Shown in pieces: positions 7,927-17,801 of a DNA stretch of 44,808 nucleotides (the stretch's first letter is position 1; the number at the start of each line of letters is the position of its first letter). Origin of the DNA: Saprospiraceae bacterium (GTDB taxonomy: Bacteria > Bacteroidota > Bacteroidia > Chitinophagales > Saprospiraceae); the NCBI GenBank assembly GCA_020628645.1, contig JAHDES010000052.1, positions 1-44,808 of the forward strand, written 5' to 3'. The notes under the pieces are model-generated. The model saw nothing but the letters and a program-made list of their open reading frames with translations, ran no database searches and was not told where the DNA came from. The position numbers and the translations under genes were made by a program.

Positions 7927-10602
7927 TTAAGATTTCTCTTTTTCTAATAGTTTAATTTCACCTGTACTTCCATCCATTTCCACCCAATCGCCTGTTTTTA
8001 GGGTTCGTAATAAGCCCGTTACGCTCACAATACAAGGAATGCCCATTTCACGCGATACAATTGCAGAATGACTCAATAAACTCCCTCGTTCGACGATAAT
8101 TGCAGAAGCCGATGGAAAAAGCGTCACCCAACCGGGGTCAGTACTAGATGTAACTAAAATATCGCCATTTAAGGACCCTACTTCGTCAGGATCGGTGATG
8201 ATTTGTACACGCGCTTTTACTCGTCCAGGGCAACAGCCAACTCCTTTTAAATCGCCTTCTAACACTTCCAGTTTTTGGGTGCTATAAAAATCATTCGCAT
8301 GATAAACAGCGCCATAAGTTGCAAATCGCTCAGATGGAATTTCAGTGGCTTGATGTTGATGAAATTCCGTTTTTCGAAGACTGATTAATGGTTTTAAATC
8401 TTGTTGTACCGAGCGTCCTTCAATGAAGGCAAAAATTTCTTCTTTGGTGAGATAAAAAATATCTCTTGGAGCATTAATGATTCCTTCTGTATAGAATTGT
8501 TGCCCCATATGACTAAATAACTTTCGTACGATACCAAAGGCTCGTGTACGTTCATAACGAAGGTTTTCGCGTTGACTGACTAAATCTCTAGCATTACGAA
8601 TGGTACGTTTTAATCGCCATTTTTTGAAGAAGTTGAATTTCAATTGTTCATTAACTTCTTTTTCGGCAGTTAAACGAATGTCTTCTTCAATAGAAGATTG
8701 TTTTAAATCATTGGTCATTCCAGATTGTACGAAAGATTGTAATCTGGCGATAAATTTGGTCGGATCTTGCGTGTAGGAAATGGTTTCTAGCTTTAATTCT
8801 CCAATACAGCGTTCGCCAAAATCTTGGATAAATCGGTCCACTCCTTTTTTGAGCTGAATAATATTAGTAGCCGATGAATTTGCAATCGTTTTCCAAATTG
8901 TTTTGGCATCTTGTGTTAGAAATAAATCCTTTAATTCTTCATCTGCTGAAACTTGACTAGCTAAAGCAATCGTACGATGAATGGGTTGAGTAGAAATAAT
9001 ATCATTACTTCCACAAAGCAAATCATTGTGGATGTTGACATTCTCGGTTTTTAAATAACTTTTACAGCGTTTTTCTAATAAACCAAACCAGATCATCGCG
9101 AAGAAATCATTTAACAAAGGTGCTTTCCATTCATTGAGCAAACGACTTTCAAAATTTCGATACAACTGCATGAGTTCTGCTGCACTTTTCTGGCGATAAT
9201 CCATGGATGAATATTCGCCAATAACTTGATGGAGTAGGGTTTGAAATTGCTTTCTTTTTCGGGGCAATTGGAAAAAATTCAAGATCATTTTTATGACCAC
9301 TTTTATCAATTGGAAGATGGCGTAGGTTTTAGATGTTTGTTCACCTTCTGGCAAATCAAAACGTTCTTTTACCCCCATCATTTGTTCCATAAAACGAGCA
9401 TTCAAACGATAACCTGGTAATAACGCCAGCATTTGATACCATGTTTTTAAATTGTAATAGACTCGTCCATTAATCAGGCCCAGCGTATTTCTAAAAACAG
9501 ATGCATTTCGTTGAATAACTTTTTGACTTACCCCCATATACGCACAGAACAATTCATAAGCTCCTTTATAGGAATCACTGATAAAAGAGAAGGTAAGCGG
9601 AGTCGTTACACCGGGGTAAGATTCGATGATATTGCTATTGTCCCAAAGCGTATATTGATCATTTTGATCGGCGATTTGATTTAAATTGGTAATCGGACGT
9701 GCTTGTAAGAGATAGAGTTTATCTTGGTAATACGCAAATTCTATATCTTGAGGCTTTCCATAGTGCTGTTTACATTGATCTAAAACGGTCACGATTTCCT
9801 GAATTTGAGCAGTAGTTAAACATGCTATTTCTTGTTGTTCTTTTTTGACATTTGCATAAGAAGTAGAGGTATTTTGATAAATGAGTTCTCTTTTTTTAAT
9901 CGCTACTTCTTGTGTGATTTCATCTTCTTTTATGGTGTAAGTATCCGCATCCAATTCTCCAGATACCAACCCCTCCCCTAGTCCATAAACAGCATTAATC
10001 AACTTCATCTTACGGTCACCATTCACAGGATTTATACCAAAAGCCACTCCTGAAACTTCCGAAGGAATCATTTCTTGAATAATAATGGCAATTCCATTAC
10101 TTGCCTCAAGTCCATTATTTTTTCGATAAGCTTGTACTCGATCCGAAAAAGCAGAACACCAAACTTTTTTTATGGCGTTTGCTAAATCTTCTTTTTTGAC
10201 ATACAAATACGACTCAAATTGGCCCGCAAACGAATGATTGCTTCCATCTTCATCAACCGCAGAGGATCGTACGGCAAAGAAGGTATTGGCTTCAAATCGT
10301 TCACTAATTTTAGTAACAAAATCAGTTGGAAATTCGAATTGCTGGATGAAATTTAGTTTAGCTTTTGCATCATTAGGTTGTAAATGATTCGGCAATGCAT
10401 TTTGCAAACTTTGCTGAGGAATCACTACCCAATTAGGGACATTAAATCCCATTTTATGGAGTTGAAACAGATTACTCGCTTTTCCACCAACGATGGAAGA
10501 ACGTGCCGCGAAATGATCGTTTGGCGTCAGGAAATTTATTGATTCCAAATTGTCTGTAACATGGGAATTGCTCCGAGCGATAGATACATTAAGATAGTCC
10601 AT
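7927..10602 (-). CDS. PEP synthase-like dikinase / rifampicin phosphotransferase-like enzyme
   Basis: Protein of 891 residues. The N-terminal ATP-grasp (PPDK_N) domain is recognisable by IVGGKASNLFQLHKMGF (about 37-53), FAVRSSAVDEDGSNHSFAGQ (about 109-128) and LLQARPIT at about 300. A long central domain of about 400 residues is poorly conserved and is the likely acceptor-binding part. The C-terminal swivelling phosphohistidine domain has GCCPGRVKARV and GSLLSHSAIVSREMGIP with catalytic His845. A PEP-binding barrel is missing, so the architecture equals that of rifampicin phosphotransferase rather than true PEP synthase. It overlaps the UbiA gene by 67 bp; a later TTG start would shorten the overlap. 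Within this operon it probably phosphorylates a lipid or prenyl intermediate, not rifampicin; that is inference. Confidence 0.82.
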   Translation of the reverse strand: MDYLNVSIARSNSHVTDNLESINFLTPNDHFAARSSIVGGKASNLFQLHKMGFNVPNWVVIPQQSLQNALPNHLQPNDAKAKLNFIQQFEFPTDFVTKISERFEANTFFAVRSSAVDEDGSNHSFAGQFESYLYVKKEDLANAIKKVWCSAFSDRVQAYRKNNGLEASNGIAIIIQEMIPSEVSGVAFGINPVNGDRKMKLINAVYGLGEGLVSGELDADTYTIKEDEITQEVAIKKRELIYQNTSTSYANVKKEQQEIACLTTAQIQEIVTVLDQCKQHYGKPQDIEFAYYQDKLYLLQARPITNLNQIADQNDQYTLWDNSNIIESYPGVTTPLTFSFISDSYKGAYELFCAYMGVSQKVIQRNASVFRNTLGLINGRVYYNLKTWYQMLALLPGYRLNARFMEQMMGVKERFDLPEGEQTSKTYAIFQLIKVVIKMILNFFQLPRKRKQFQTLLHQVIGEYSSMDYRQKSAAELMQLYRNFESRLLNEWKAPLLNDFFAMIWFGLLEKRCKSYLKTENVNIHNDLLCGSNDIISTQPIHRTIALASQVSADEELKDLFLTQDAKTIWKTIANSSATNIIQLKKGVDRFIQDFGERCIGELKLETISYTQDPTKFIARLQSFVQSGMTNDLKQSSIEEDIRLTAEKEVNEQLKFNFFKKWRLKRTIRNARDLVSQRENLRYERTRAFGIVRKLFSHMGQQFYTEGIINAPRDIFYLTKEEIFAFIEGRSVQQDLKPLISLRKTEFHQHQATEIPSERFATYGAVYHANDFYSTQKLEVLEGDLKGVGCCPGRVKARVQIITDPDEVGSLNGDILVTSSTDPGWVTLFPSASAIIVERGSLLSHSAIVSREMGIPCIVSVTGLLRTLKTGDWVEMDGSTGEIKLLEKEKS

Positions 10603-11513
10603 AAGGCAGAAATTTTTTCAATGAATTGAGCTAATTTGATCGTAGGGTTTTTTAAAAATAAACATGCAGGAAATGCACAAAGTAAGAAGGCAATAAGGAG
10701 TATGATATAGGAAGTACCACCCAAATTGGCATAAAAGGCAGCCATTAAACTCAATACTAAAGTGAGGATTAAGATACCAATCCAGAGCCAAACGGCTTTT
10801 TTTGTTCCAAGCATGGAAGTATAGCTTTGTACCCCTTCTTTTTCTTGTTCGGGTGTTCTAATTTTTCGTCCTATTTCCAATACTACCCCATTCATAAACG
10901 AGACCGCAAAAAAGAAGAGCAAGCCTTTTGGAGCAGTTTCTCCAACTAAAAACCAATCTAATCCGCTAGCATAAACATCCACCAAAGGAATGATTAACAT
11001 GTGAGAGCTAACGTACCAAAAGGGATGTTTTTTAAGCCAGTCTGCAATGAAAAATTCTTTTCCCATCAAACAAAGCCATAGGATGACCACTCCAAATAAT
11101 AATAGCATCTTTGGAAAGAAAATCGCATTGATTATGACTTGAAGAATAAAAACAAGTACTCCTACCCAGAACAATTCTGTTAAACTGATTAGTCCTCTTG
11201 GAACAGGAAGTTCTTTACGGTATAAGGCATCTTCTTCCGCATCTTTGAATTCATCAAAAATTCTGACCAATAAGAATAAACTTATGGTAGTGAAAACACC
11301 AATCCAATAGGTAGTCATTGGAATAAAACCTTCTACGCCCCTGCAAATACGCGCATAAGAAATAGCCGAAAAGGTAAAAACTGCAATTAAAACACCATGT
11401 CCTAAAAGTGGGAATCGTTCTTTTTGGTATTGATAAAAGCGACTTAGAAAAGAAGCTTTTTTAGTGGGTATAGCAGATGGAAAAGTGATCTCTTGCATTT
11501 CTTTTTTATGCAA
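10536..11513 (-). CDS. UbiA-family prenyltransferase-like integral membrane protein
   Basis: Protein of 325 residues with about eight to nine hydrophobic helices. The first Asp-rich motif is clear (RIFDEFKDAEED, aspartates at 87, 91 and 95). The second motif, normally DxxxD in this family, appears as EIGRKIRTPEQEKEG (from residue 213), with Glu in place of Asp; it is followed by the usual SYTSMLG loop. UbiA enzymes attach prenyl diphosphates to aromatic or glycerol-phosphate acceptors. It is the first gene of the seven-gene minus-strand operon. Two starts are possible (residues 1 and 6). Fold call is good; because of the altered second motif and lack of aromatic-precursor genes nearby, the acceptor is open. 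Confidence 0.8.
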   Translation of the reverse strand: MHKKEMQEITFPSAIPTKKASFLSRFYQYQKERFPLLGHGVLIAVFTFSAISYARICRGVEGFIPMTTYWIGVFTTISLFLLVRIFDEFKDAEEDALYRKELPVPRGLISLTELFWVGVLVFILQVIINAIFFPKMLLLFGVVILWLCLMGKEFFIADWLKKHPFWYVSSHMLIIPLVDVYASGLDWFLVGETAPKGLLFFFAVSFMNGVVLEIGRKIRTPEQEKEGVQSYTSMLGTKKAVWLWIGILILTLVLSLMAAFYANLGGTSYIILLIAFLLCAFPACLFLKNPTIKLAQFIEKISALWTILMYLSLGAIPMLQTIWNQ

Positions 11514-11623
11514 GATGACCCATTTTTAAGGAGAGAATGAAGTGAATTTAGCGAAACAAATATTGTTTTTTCTCTAATATTAAGAATAATGCCGATTTGC
11601 TTATTGTTTAAAAATAGGTATGA

Positions 11624-11650
11624 CTTCTCAAGCTGGTTAAACTTGAGAAG
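11624..11650 (-). terminator. Terminator of the TonB receptor gene
   Basis: CTTCTCAAG (11624-11632) pairs with CTTGAGAAG (11642-11650), a 9-bp stem. Read on the minus strand it lies about 20 bp after the receptor stop and is followed by a TATTTTTAAAC tract. Confidence 0.6.
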
Positions 11651-11668
11651 CCAAACTTATTTTGTTTA

Positions 11669-14600
11669 TTACAATGTAAATAAAATTCTCGCAAACAAGT
11701 GGCGACCTCCAAAGCTAAACTGTGGAGAACGACGAGAGTATACGAAACGACCGCTAGATCGGAATGCTGGATCTACCTCATCAGGATATACATCCAAGAG
11801 GTTATTTGCACCAACTGTAATCGAAAAGTTATTCGTGAAGTTATACCCAAAACTTAAATCGGTAATGACTTTAGCCTCATTGTATACATCAAGACGATCA
11901 TCAATTTGTACTAAATCTGCATCAAAGACGCCTTCATTAGTAGCTTCAGTGGTTTGACCAAATAAGGTATTTCTTAGATAGATACTTAAATCTCCTAAAT
12001 CTAAAGAATTACTCATGGTAATCTTTGTACGTGGAACAGCTTGCTCTAAATAAATACGAGCTGTTTGATCAAAATAAGTACCTACTAAACCTTTATCTGC
12101 TAATAATTGAGACGCTTTTACACCATTTACCACTACGCGATCATCTCCATCTGCTAAATCAGACTGAGAAATATCTTGGTCCCAAATTGTTTGAGAGAAT
12201 ACAGCAGCGATATTATTACGTAATACTTTACCCTCTCCTAAAGCAACACTATGTGCTAATACGATATCAATTCCTTGTGTTCTGGTATCAATTGCATTAG
12301 AGAAGAAAGCAGCAGCAGTTGCCCCTGCTTGAGAGAAAATCGTTTGTAATTCTGCATCATCACCAGCAGAGAAACGACCCGTTAAGATAACGCGATCCTG
12401 AATATTCACTTGGAAAGCATCTACGGTAAGTTTTAAACCTGCATCTGGCATTTTCGCAGTAACACCCACACTAAAGTTTTGAGAAGTTTCTTGCTTCAAT
12501 TCTGGAATACCTAATAATTTCGCTGCACGAGAATCATTAGAGAAGGTTCCTACTTCCTGAGGTACAGAAACACCATTTACTAATTCAAAAATCGTAGAAG
12601 TCTTATTGAAATAAATCTGGTGCAAAGAAGGTGCACGGAAACCAGTACTATGTGCTGCACGTAATGTGATATTATCTGTTGCTTTTAAACGAGCTGCTAC
12701 TTTATAGTTAAAAGTAGAACCAAAATCAGAATAATCTTCTGCACGGATTGCACCACCTACTAATAAATTATCAGAAATATCTAATTCCACATCTGCATAA
12801 GCTGCAACACTTGAACGATTCGCATCAACAAAGTTAGTCGGTAAGAAACCTGCGAAACATTGACAACCTGCTGGACGAGAACGACCTAATATATCAGTTG
12901 GTTTTAATTCATCTGGAGTAATAGATGTTACTAAGTTCCCATTTACATCAAAATTACCATAGGATTGTTCTGTACCTGGAATTACTTTATAATTCTCATA
13001 ACGATACTCCGCTCCAAATGCTACGTTAATTCCTTTCAAACCTGATGGTTCAAAATATTGCGACATATCGAAGTTCGTTGTATTTTGTGTAAACGAGTGT
13101 CCTCCAATATCAAATGCCGTTGGAGAAGATGCACCTAAAGTAGCATTGTGTGAATCCGTCAAACGATATAAGAACTGATTCGTTCCCCAAGCATTAGAGA
13201 AGTCTACATTCCATCCATTTAAGTCTCCACGAATACCCGCTGCAACAGATTGATCGGTGATATTAGAATTGATTTTTGGAACAGTTCCATTTGGATAAAT
13301 CGCCGTAGTGGTTCTATTTTGACTTGGTAAACGATAGAAACATCCTGATTCACCATTTCGGTATCCAACTCCTCCAAAACTATACACCTCTAAGTTTTCG
13401 CCTAAAGGAATAGCCATATTTCCAAAAAATGTACCCCCTCTTAAAGCAGATTGACCGACGCGCATGTTAAAGTCAGTACGTTGCATTCCTCTTGCTGCTA
13501 ATTCTGCATCTGTAGCATCTGCACCAAGAATACCTGAAATATCTGCAAGACTCGTAGCTGCATTAATCGCTGCTAAATCATCTGAACCGATATAACCTAC
13601 ACTACCCGCATGTGTTTGCACATCTGCTAATGTCATTGCGCTAATGTCTACTCCAGCAGCAGAAGCCACTCGCTCAACACCATTGAAAGCACTAAAAATA
13701 CTTCCTTCAAATTCTTGCATACGGTTGGTTGCTCCACGTTGGTTGTACTCCCCTGTAAGGTTGATAAAACCACCATTATTTCCTAAAGGTAAACCATAAT
13801 TTAAACCTACTTTTAAGACTTCACCATCCGCACTTTTAGTTTCTCCTTCAAAAGGCCCAATATTACTTGTGAAGTTTGCTCCTGTGGTAACATTCGCGGT
13901 TAATTTATTCACACTACTGTTTAAACGAGTATTAATTACACCAGCAATGGCATCTGATCCATACTGTGCAGCAGCCCCATCACGAAGTACCTCAATTGAT
14001 TGTAAAGCAGAAGAAGGGATCGCATTTAAATCTGTACCAACATTACCTCGTCCAAATGTTCCATTTACGTTTACTAAAGAAGACGTATGACGGCGTTTTC
14101 CATTTACTAATACCAATACTTGATCTGGCCCTAAACCACGAAGTGATGCTGGATCAATGTGATCTGTACCATCCGAAATGGTTTGTGTATTAGAAGAGAA
14201 AGAAGGCACCGTATACGCTAAGATAGAGTTTACTGTAGTTTGTGGTGCAGCAGCATTTAATTTCGCTACATTTACCACATCTACAGGTACGGGAGAATCT
14301 GTATTGGTACGATTCGATGCTCTTGTACCTAATACAACTACCTCATCTAGGGCTAGACCTTCAGCCAAGGTAATATCTGCAGTAGAGGATTGCCCTTCTT
14401 GTACAGTAACTGTAACGGATTGAGTAGAGAATCCAATGTAGCTAATGTCTAAATCGTAAGTACCTGCTGGTAAATTCAAAGAATAAGCACCGTCAAAATC
14501 CGTGGTTGTTCCAGTTGTTGTCCCAGAAACCACAACTGTTGCACCAATCACAGGTTCATTTCCATCTGTAACTGTTCCTTTGACCATACCTTGTGAAAAG

Positions 14601-14671
14601 GCAATAGAACTAATACTTGTAAAAAGTACAAGCAGTAGCCAATTTCTAAGGTTGTATTTGTTCAATTTCAT
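11669..14671 (-). CDS. TonB-dependent receptor with CarboxypepD_reg-like N-terminal domain
   Basis: Outer-membrane receptor of 1000 residues. Signal peptide at 1-26 (ends AFSQ), then a carboxypeptidase-regulatory-like domain ([19 protein letters not shown]; about 28-107). The plug follows ([40 protein letters not shown]), then a long barrel ending in an aromatic-poor LFARILFTL strand. The plug is highly canonical, like siderophore or vitamin receptors. A cysteine pair in a loop ([11 protein letters not shown]) and another cysteine (SGCFYRLP) could form an extracellular disulfide or ligand site. Its gene starts 27 bp after the stop of an aminotransferase gene, suggesting co-transcription. Ligand unknown. 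Confidence 0.9.
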   Translation of the reverse strand: MKLNKYNLRNWLLLVLFTSISSIAFSQGMVKGTVTDGNEPVIGATVVVSGTTTGTTTDFDGAYSLNLPAGTYDLDISYIGFSTQSVTVTVQEGQSSTADITLAEGLALDEVVVLGTRASNRTNTDSPVPVDVVNVAKLNAAAPQTTVNSILAYTVPSFSSNTQTISDGTDHIDPASLRGLGPDQVLVLVNGKRRHTSSLVNVNGTFGRGNVGTDLNAIPSSALQSIEVLRDGAAAQYGSDAIAGVINTRLNSSVNKLTANVTTGANFTSNIGPFEGETKSADGEVLKVGLNYGLPLGNNGGFINLTGEYNQRGATNRMQEFEGSIFSAFNGVERVASAAGVDISAMTLADVQTHAGSVGYIGSDDLAAINAATSLADISGILGADATDAELAARGMQRTDFNMRVGQSALRGGTFFGNMAIPLGENLEVYSFGGVGYRNGESGCFYRLPSQNRTTTAIYPNGTVPKINSNITDQSVAAGIRGDLNGWNVDFSNAWGTNQFLYRLTDSHNATLGASSPTAFDIGGHSFTQNTTNFDMSQYFEPSGLKGINVAFGAEYRYENYKVIPGTEQSYGNFDVNGNLVTSITPDELKPTDILGRSRPAGCQCFAGFLPTNFVDANRSSVAAYADVELDISDNLLVGGAIRAEDYSDFGSTFNYKVAARLKATDNITLRAAHSTGFRAPSLHQIYFNKTSTIFELVNGVSVPQEVGTFSNDSRAAKLLGIPELKQETSQNFSVGVTAKMPDAGLKLTVDAFQVNIQDRVILTGRFSAGDDAELQTIFSQAGATAAAFFSNAIDTRTQGIDIVLAHSVALGEGKVLRNNIAAVFSQTIWDQDISQSDLADGDDRVVVNGVKASQLLADKGLVGTYFDQTARIYLEQAVPRTKITMSNSLDLGDLSIYLRNTLFGQTTEATNEGVFDADLVQIDDRLDVYNEAKVITDLSFGYNFTNNFSITVGANNLLDVYPDEVDPAFRSSGRFVYSRRSPQFSFGGRHLFARILFTL

Positions 14672-14698
14672 ACTAAAAAGTTTAATTATAAAAATAAA

Positions 14699-15979
14699 TT
14701 ACTGATCCAAGCATGCTCGCAAAGCTTGCATGGCTTTTGAAATGTTGGGACTATAGTTGTTGATAAATTCTTGGTGGGTTAGTGTAGTTGTAAACTCAGC
14801 TAGGGCTTTTTCACCATCAAAATCGACGAAGGAAAGACGTGCAGTCAATTCTTCTGTTGGTCTTCCAAAAGCAACTCCTGGTAAAAGTGCGACGCCCGTT
14901 TCTTCTAAAAGTCGTTCGCACAAATCGGTGCTATTATAAATACCTTTCTGATGGAATAGTTCTCTGTAATATTCAAAATTAGGAAAAAGATAGAAACCTC
15001 CTTGAGGTTCTGGCATCGTAATATTTAATTCTTTTAGTTCTTGATAAACATATTGCCCTATTTTTTGTAAAATAATTCTTGATTTTCTAACATAAGAATC
15101 AATTGCAGGATTTCCTAAAAATGCAGTAACTGCTGCATGCTGTATCGGCGCACTCACTGCACTAAATGTTTCACTAGCAATAGTTGCCATTGCATCTAAT
15201 AAATACAATTGCTCTTTTGGAAAAGTAAACGTTCCCAAACGCCATCCACCAGCACCACACCATTTACTCAATCCACCACTAATGACAGTTCCTTCTGGGT
15301 AATGTTGCGCTAAACTACAATGTGTGCCATTATGATCTACCTCGCCATAAATTTCATCTGCTACGACTAAAATGTTATTTCTACGGAATGCCGCCGCTAA
15401 TTCTTGTAATTCCTTTGAAGAATAAGTATTTCCAACTGGATTATTAGGATAATTTAAGATTAATAAGCGATTTGGATTTGCACTCTTCTCCCCTACCCTA
15501 TCTACTGTATCTGGTGTGATTTTCCAATTGTCTTCTTCTGAAGTAGGTAACCAATGTACTTTTTTATGGGTCAAATGAGCTTGAGGTTCATAGGAAACCC
15601 AACTTGGAGAAGGTAAGAGTAAATCGCCATTAAATGCGAGTTGTAAGCTATAAATGAGTTCTTTTGAACCAGGCCCAATCATAATTTGTGCTGCATCGCA
15701 TGTTATCCCCAAGGTTCGATTATTAAAGGTTGCTACTGCTTCTCGTAATGCAGGAAGTCCTCGAACAGGGAGATAATCCTTTTGAAAAGCATTTTCTTGT
15801 AGGGCTTTAACAACGGAAGGCGGCACAGGAAAAGGTGATTGTCCAAATCCTAGTTTATAAACTGTCTTCCCTTCTGCAATTAATGCTTTAGAACGTTCAT
15901 TAATGAGAAGAGTAGCGGAAGGACGTAATCCTTCTACATTTGGAGAAAGCCTTTTAATAGTATCGAAATCTTGTTTCAT
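14699..15979 (-). CDS. Pyridoxal-phosphate-dependent aminotransferase, class I/II
   Basis: Cytosolic fold-type I aminotransferase of 426 residues. The internal aldimine lysine is K239 in SGGLSKWCGAGGWRLG. Other family features are the NYPNNPVGNTYS loop, VVADEIYGEVDH with the PLP-ring aspartate, and a C-terminal RLSFVDFDGEKA containing the substrate-carboxylate arginine. The sequence resembles aspartate/aromatic-type aminotransferases; the exact substrate cannot be told by eye. A TAAGTTTG promoter element lies about 40 bp upstream, and the TonB receptor gene follows 27 bp downstream, so the two may form a transport-plus-catabolism pair. Confidence 0.85.
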   Translation of the reverse strand: MKQDFDTIKRLSPNVEGLRPSATLLINERSKALIAEGKTVYKLGFGQSPFPVPPSVVKALQENAFQKDYLPVRGLPALREAVATFNNRTLGITCDAAQIMIGPGSKELIYSLQLAFNGDLLLPSPSWVSYEPQAHLTHKKVHWLPTSEEDNWKITPDTVDRVGEKSANPNRLLILNYPNNPVGNTYSSKELQELAAAFRRNNILVVADEIYGEVDHNGTHCSLAQHYPEGTVISGGLSKWCGAGGWRLGTFTFPKEQLYLLDAMATIASETFSAVSAPIQHAAVTAFLGNPAIDSYVRKSRIILQKIGQYVYQELKELNITMPEPQGGFYLFPNFEYYRELFHQKGIYNSTDLCERLLEETGVALLPGVAFGRPTEELTARLSFVDFDGEKALAEFTTTLTHQEFINNYSPNISKAMQALRACLDQ

Positions 15980-16020
15980 TTCGTTTTGACAATATTGCTA
16001 GTTTTAAAAAAAACTAAAAA

Positions 16021-16028
16021 CAAACTTA
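16021..16028 (-). promoter_or_regulatory. Putative Bacteroidota -7 promoter element
   Basis: Minus-strand TAAGTTTG fits the TAnnTTTG consensus of the Bacteroidota primary sigma factor and lies about 41 bp upstream of the aminotransferase start at 15979. No convincing -33 TTG block was assigned. Confidence 0.45.
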
Positions 16029-16188
16029 ATAGAAATAAGTGAATGTACCTACTTCTGTTTTAACTATGATGTCCAAAATCAAGAATCAAAATGTAGTCAG
16101 AAAATAACTGACACATTATCAAAAAGGGCTTTCTGAAAAGGTGAAGGTATTAAATTCTTTTATAATTCGATAAAAAGCTAGGACAGAT

Positions 16189-16719
16189 TTATTCATTTAA
16201 CAAACGATTCCTATTCTTTTTTTGACCGGGTACAGTATCCAAAAGATTCCGAACTTCATCTATATTATCGGTGATTTTAGAGATATGCCATTCTAAATTA
16301 CGCTGATCTGTTCGCTGAAATTCTTTTATTAGGTATAAATAGAATTCGTTACTAAACCAAGTGGAAAAATGAATGGTAATGTCTTTGTGGGCATAGGTTC
16401 CCCCATATCGTCCTGCCATAGATTGAATTCCAATAGCATTGGTTTTGGAAATCCATTCTGAAGAAGAAAGGGAATAGCTGTTATCGCCAGTTTTAGTTTT
16501 AATGTGGTCGAATTCGACCACATTAAAATCAGGATTATGCATTTGTTCCCAAAGTCCTAAAAAAGTAACAGTAGAACGATTTCTAAGGTAATTTTTAATA
16601 ATATCACGAGCTTCACCACTTCCAGATTTGGCAATATCTGTGATACAATAAAAGTCATCATCTCCAAGATTCAGGATGCGTACTTCTTGGTCCTTGATGT
16701 ATATTTTCTTTTTACTCAT
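16189..16719 (-). CDS. KilA-N domain protein
   Basis: Protein of 176 residues. The KilA-N fold is recognisable from DFYCITDIAKSG, an APSES-like core (IIKNYLRNRSTVTFLGLWEQ), then the ISKTNAIGIQSMAGRYGGTYAHKDI-type block split by short loops, and FSTWFSNEFYLYLIKEFQR. KilA-N proteins bind DNA and are common on phages and plasmids; some act as repressors or antirepressors. It is the third gene behind parA and the RHH gene, with a 35-bp gap to the latter, so it probably belongs to the plasmid backbone operon. The family often has a longer C-terminal domain that is missing here. Function inside the module is unknown. Confidence 0.78.
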   Translation of the reverse strand: MSKKKIYIKDQEVRILNLGDDDFYCITDIAKSGSGEARDIIKNYLRNRSTVTFLGLWEQMHNPDFNVVEFDHIKTKTGDNSYSLSSSEWISKTNAIGIQSMAGRYGGTYAHKDITIHFSTWFSNEFYLYLIKEFQRTDQRNLEWHISKITDNIDEVRNLLDTVPGQKKNRNRLLNE

Positions 16720-16754
16720 GTATGGTTCTATTAATGGGTTCGTTTACTCCTCTC

Positions 16755-17069
16755 CTACCCTCTTGCTCGATCTTTTTTAGACAGTAAAAGGAAATATTCT
16801 TTCATTGTCTTAATCTTCTTCTTGATCATTTGCATTTTGATTTCGTAATATACATCTTCTGGAATATCCATGGTAAAACGAACTGATTTTTCTTCATTTT
16901 TCTTAGAATGAATTTTTTTTGTTGCTTTTTCAATTTGTTCTTCTTCAATCAGACGCGTTTTTTTGATGGGGACTTTCTTTTGTAGCGCAGGTTCTACTTT
17001 TTCTTCCTTAGGAGTTGTATTAACTTTTTTAATGGAACTTGCCAATAAATTTTTTCTTCCTTTAGCCAT
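16755..17069 (-). CDS. Small basic ribbon-helix-helix-like protein, probable centromere-binding partner of ParA
   Basis: Protein of 104 residues. The first 60 are lysine-rich and probably disordered. The C-terminal part (KSVRFTMDIPEDVYYEIKMQ and the following helix ending KEYFLLLSKK) has the strand-helix-helix pattern of ParG/Arc-type dimers. It follows parA by 20 bp in the same direction. In type Ib partition systems a small RHH protein binds repeats upstream of parA and stimulates the ATPase. Matching repeats exist at about 17802-18070. The role is inferred from fold pattern and position, not from homology that could be checked. Confidence 0.65.
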   Translation of the reverse strand: MAKGRKNLLASSIKKVNTTPKEEKVEPALQKKVPIKKTRLIEEEQIEKATKKIHSKKNEEKSVRFTMDIPEDVYYEIKMQMIKKKIKTMKEYFLLLSKKDRARG

Positions 17070-17089
17070 AAGAATACGATTTTAAAATA

Positions 17090-17737
17090 CTAAACAGATA
17101 ATGCGCCCATCGCTTCTTGAACGGCATTGGTTAAATTAATAATTTCTTGTTTTGCCTTCTTATTGGAGCATTCATAAACACCTTTTCCTTCTAAGACAGC
17201 TTCTCGATATACCATTCGAGTTTTTATGCTAGCTTTTAGAGGCTTGATTGCAGAATCTTCTAAAACCTCCATCATGTCTTTACTTAAATTGAATCGATCA
17301 TCAAATTGATTCAATACAAAGTGACCCGGTATCTTTTCTTCTTTCTGGTCTTCGGCATCTTGATAGCGTTCCAAGAATATTTCTGTGGCCCAAAGATCTA
17401 ATCCACTTGGCAAAATAGGGATTAAAACAAGGTCACTTAGCATGATGATTTTACTCGTCACTTTGTTTAGCGAAGGCGTTCCATCAATAATAATCACCTC
17501 ATAATCGTCATACAATCCACGAATAGTTTGTGTCAAAACACGTCCATCTTCTGATCCAAAAACAGGGATATTGGGCAAATCTTCACTACGCAAACCCGCC
17601 CACCGAAGACTACTTTTGTTAGTATCCGAATCGACGATACAGGTTTTATAATCGTTATGAGCAAAACAAACTGCTAAATTTTGAGCTATGGTGGATTTTC
17701 CCACTCCCCCTTTTAAGCTGGTAACTGATACTATCAT
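17090..17737 (-). CDS. parA: ParA-family plasmid partition ATPase
   Basis: Protein of 215 residues, the short type Ib ParA without an N-terminal HTH. The deviant Walker A motif KGGVGKST lies at residues 9-16, A-prime/Walker B-like strands are TCIVDSDTNKSSLRWAG and EVIIIDGTPS, and the switch region SDLVLIPILPSGLDLWAT follows. It would position replicon copies over the nucleoid by ATP-driven gradient. It heads a minus-strand operon with the RHH protein and the KilA-N protein, and is divergent from the rep gene with about 1 kb of repeat-rich DNA in between. Regulation by binding of the RHH protein to the upstream repeats is likely by analogy. Confidence 0.88.
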   Translation of the reverse strand: MIVSVTSLKGGVGKSTIAQNLAVCFAHNDYKTCIVDSDTNKSSLRWAGLRSEDLPNIPVFGSEDGRVLTQTIRGLYDDYEVIIIDGTPSLNKVTSKIIMLSDLVLIPILPSGLDLWATEIFLERYQDAEDQKEEKIPGHFVLNQFDDRFNLSKDMMEVLEDSAIKPLKASIKTRMVYREAVLEGKGVYECSNKKAKQEIINLTNAVQEAMGALSV

Positions 17738-17801
17738 TACTTAGTTTATATAGTTTTATTAATCAATTAATTAGTTGTTAATATTACTGCTATACGCTTA
17801 T

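Noticed and set aside
11589-11957. 122-codon plus-strand frame
   Set aside because: Lies antisense in the 3' part of the TonB receptor gene and its terminator; no family features, low-complexity serine/arginine composition.
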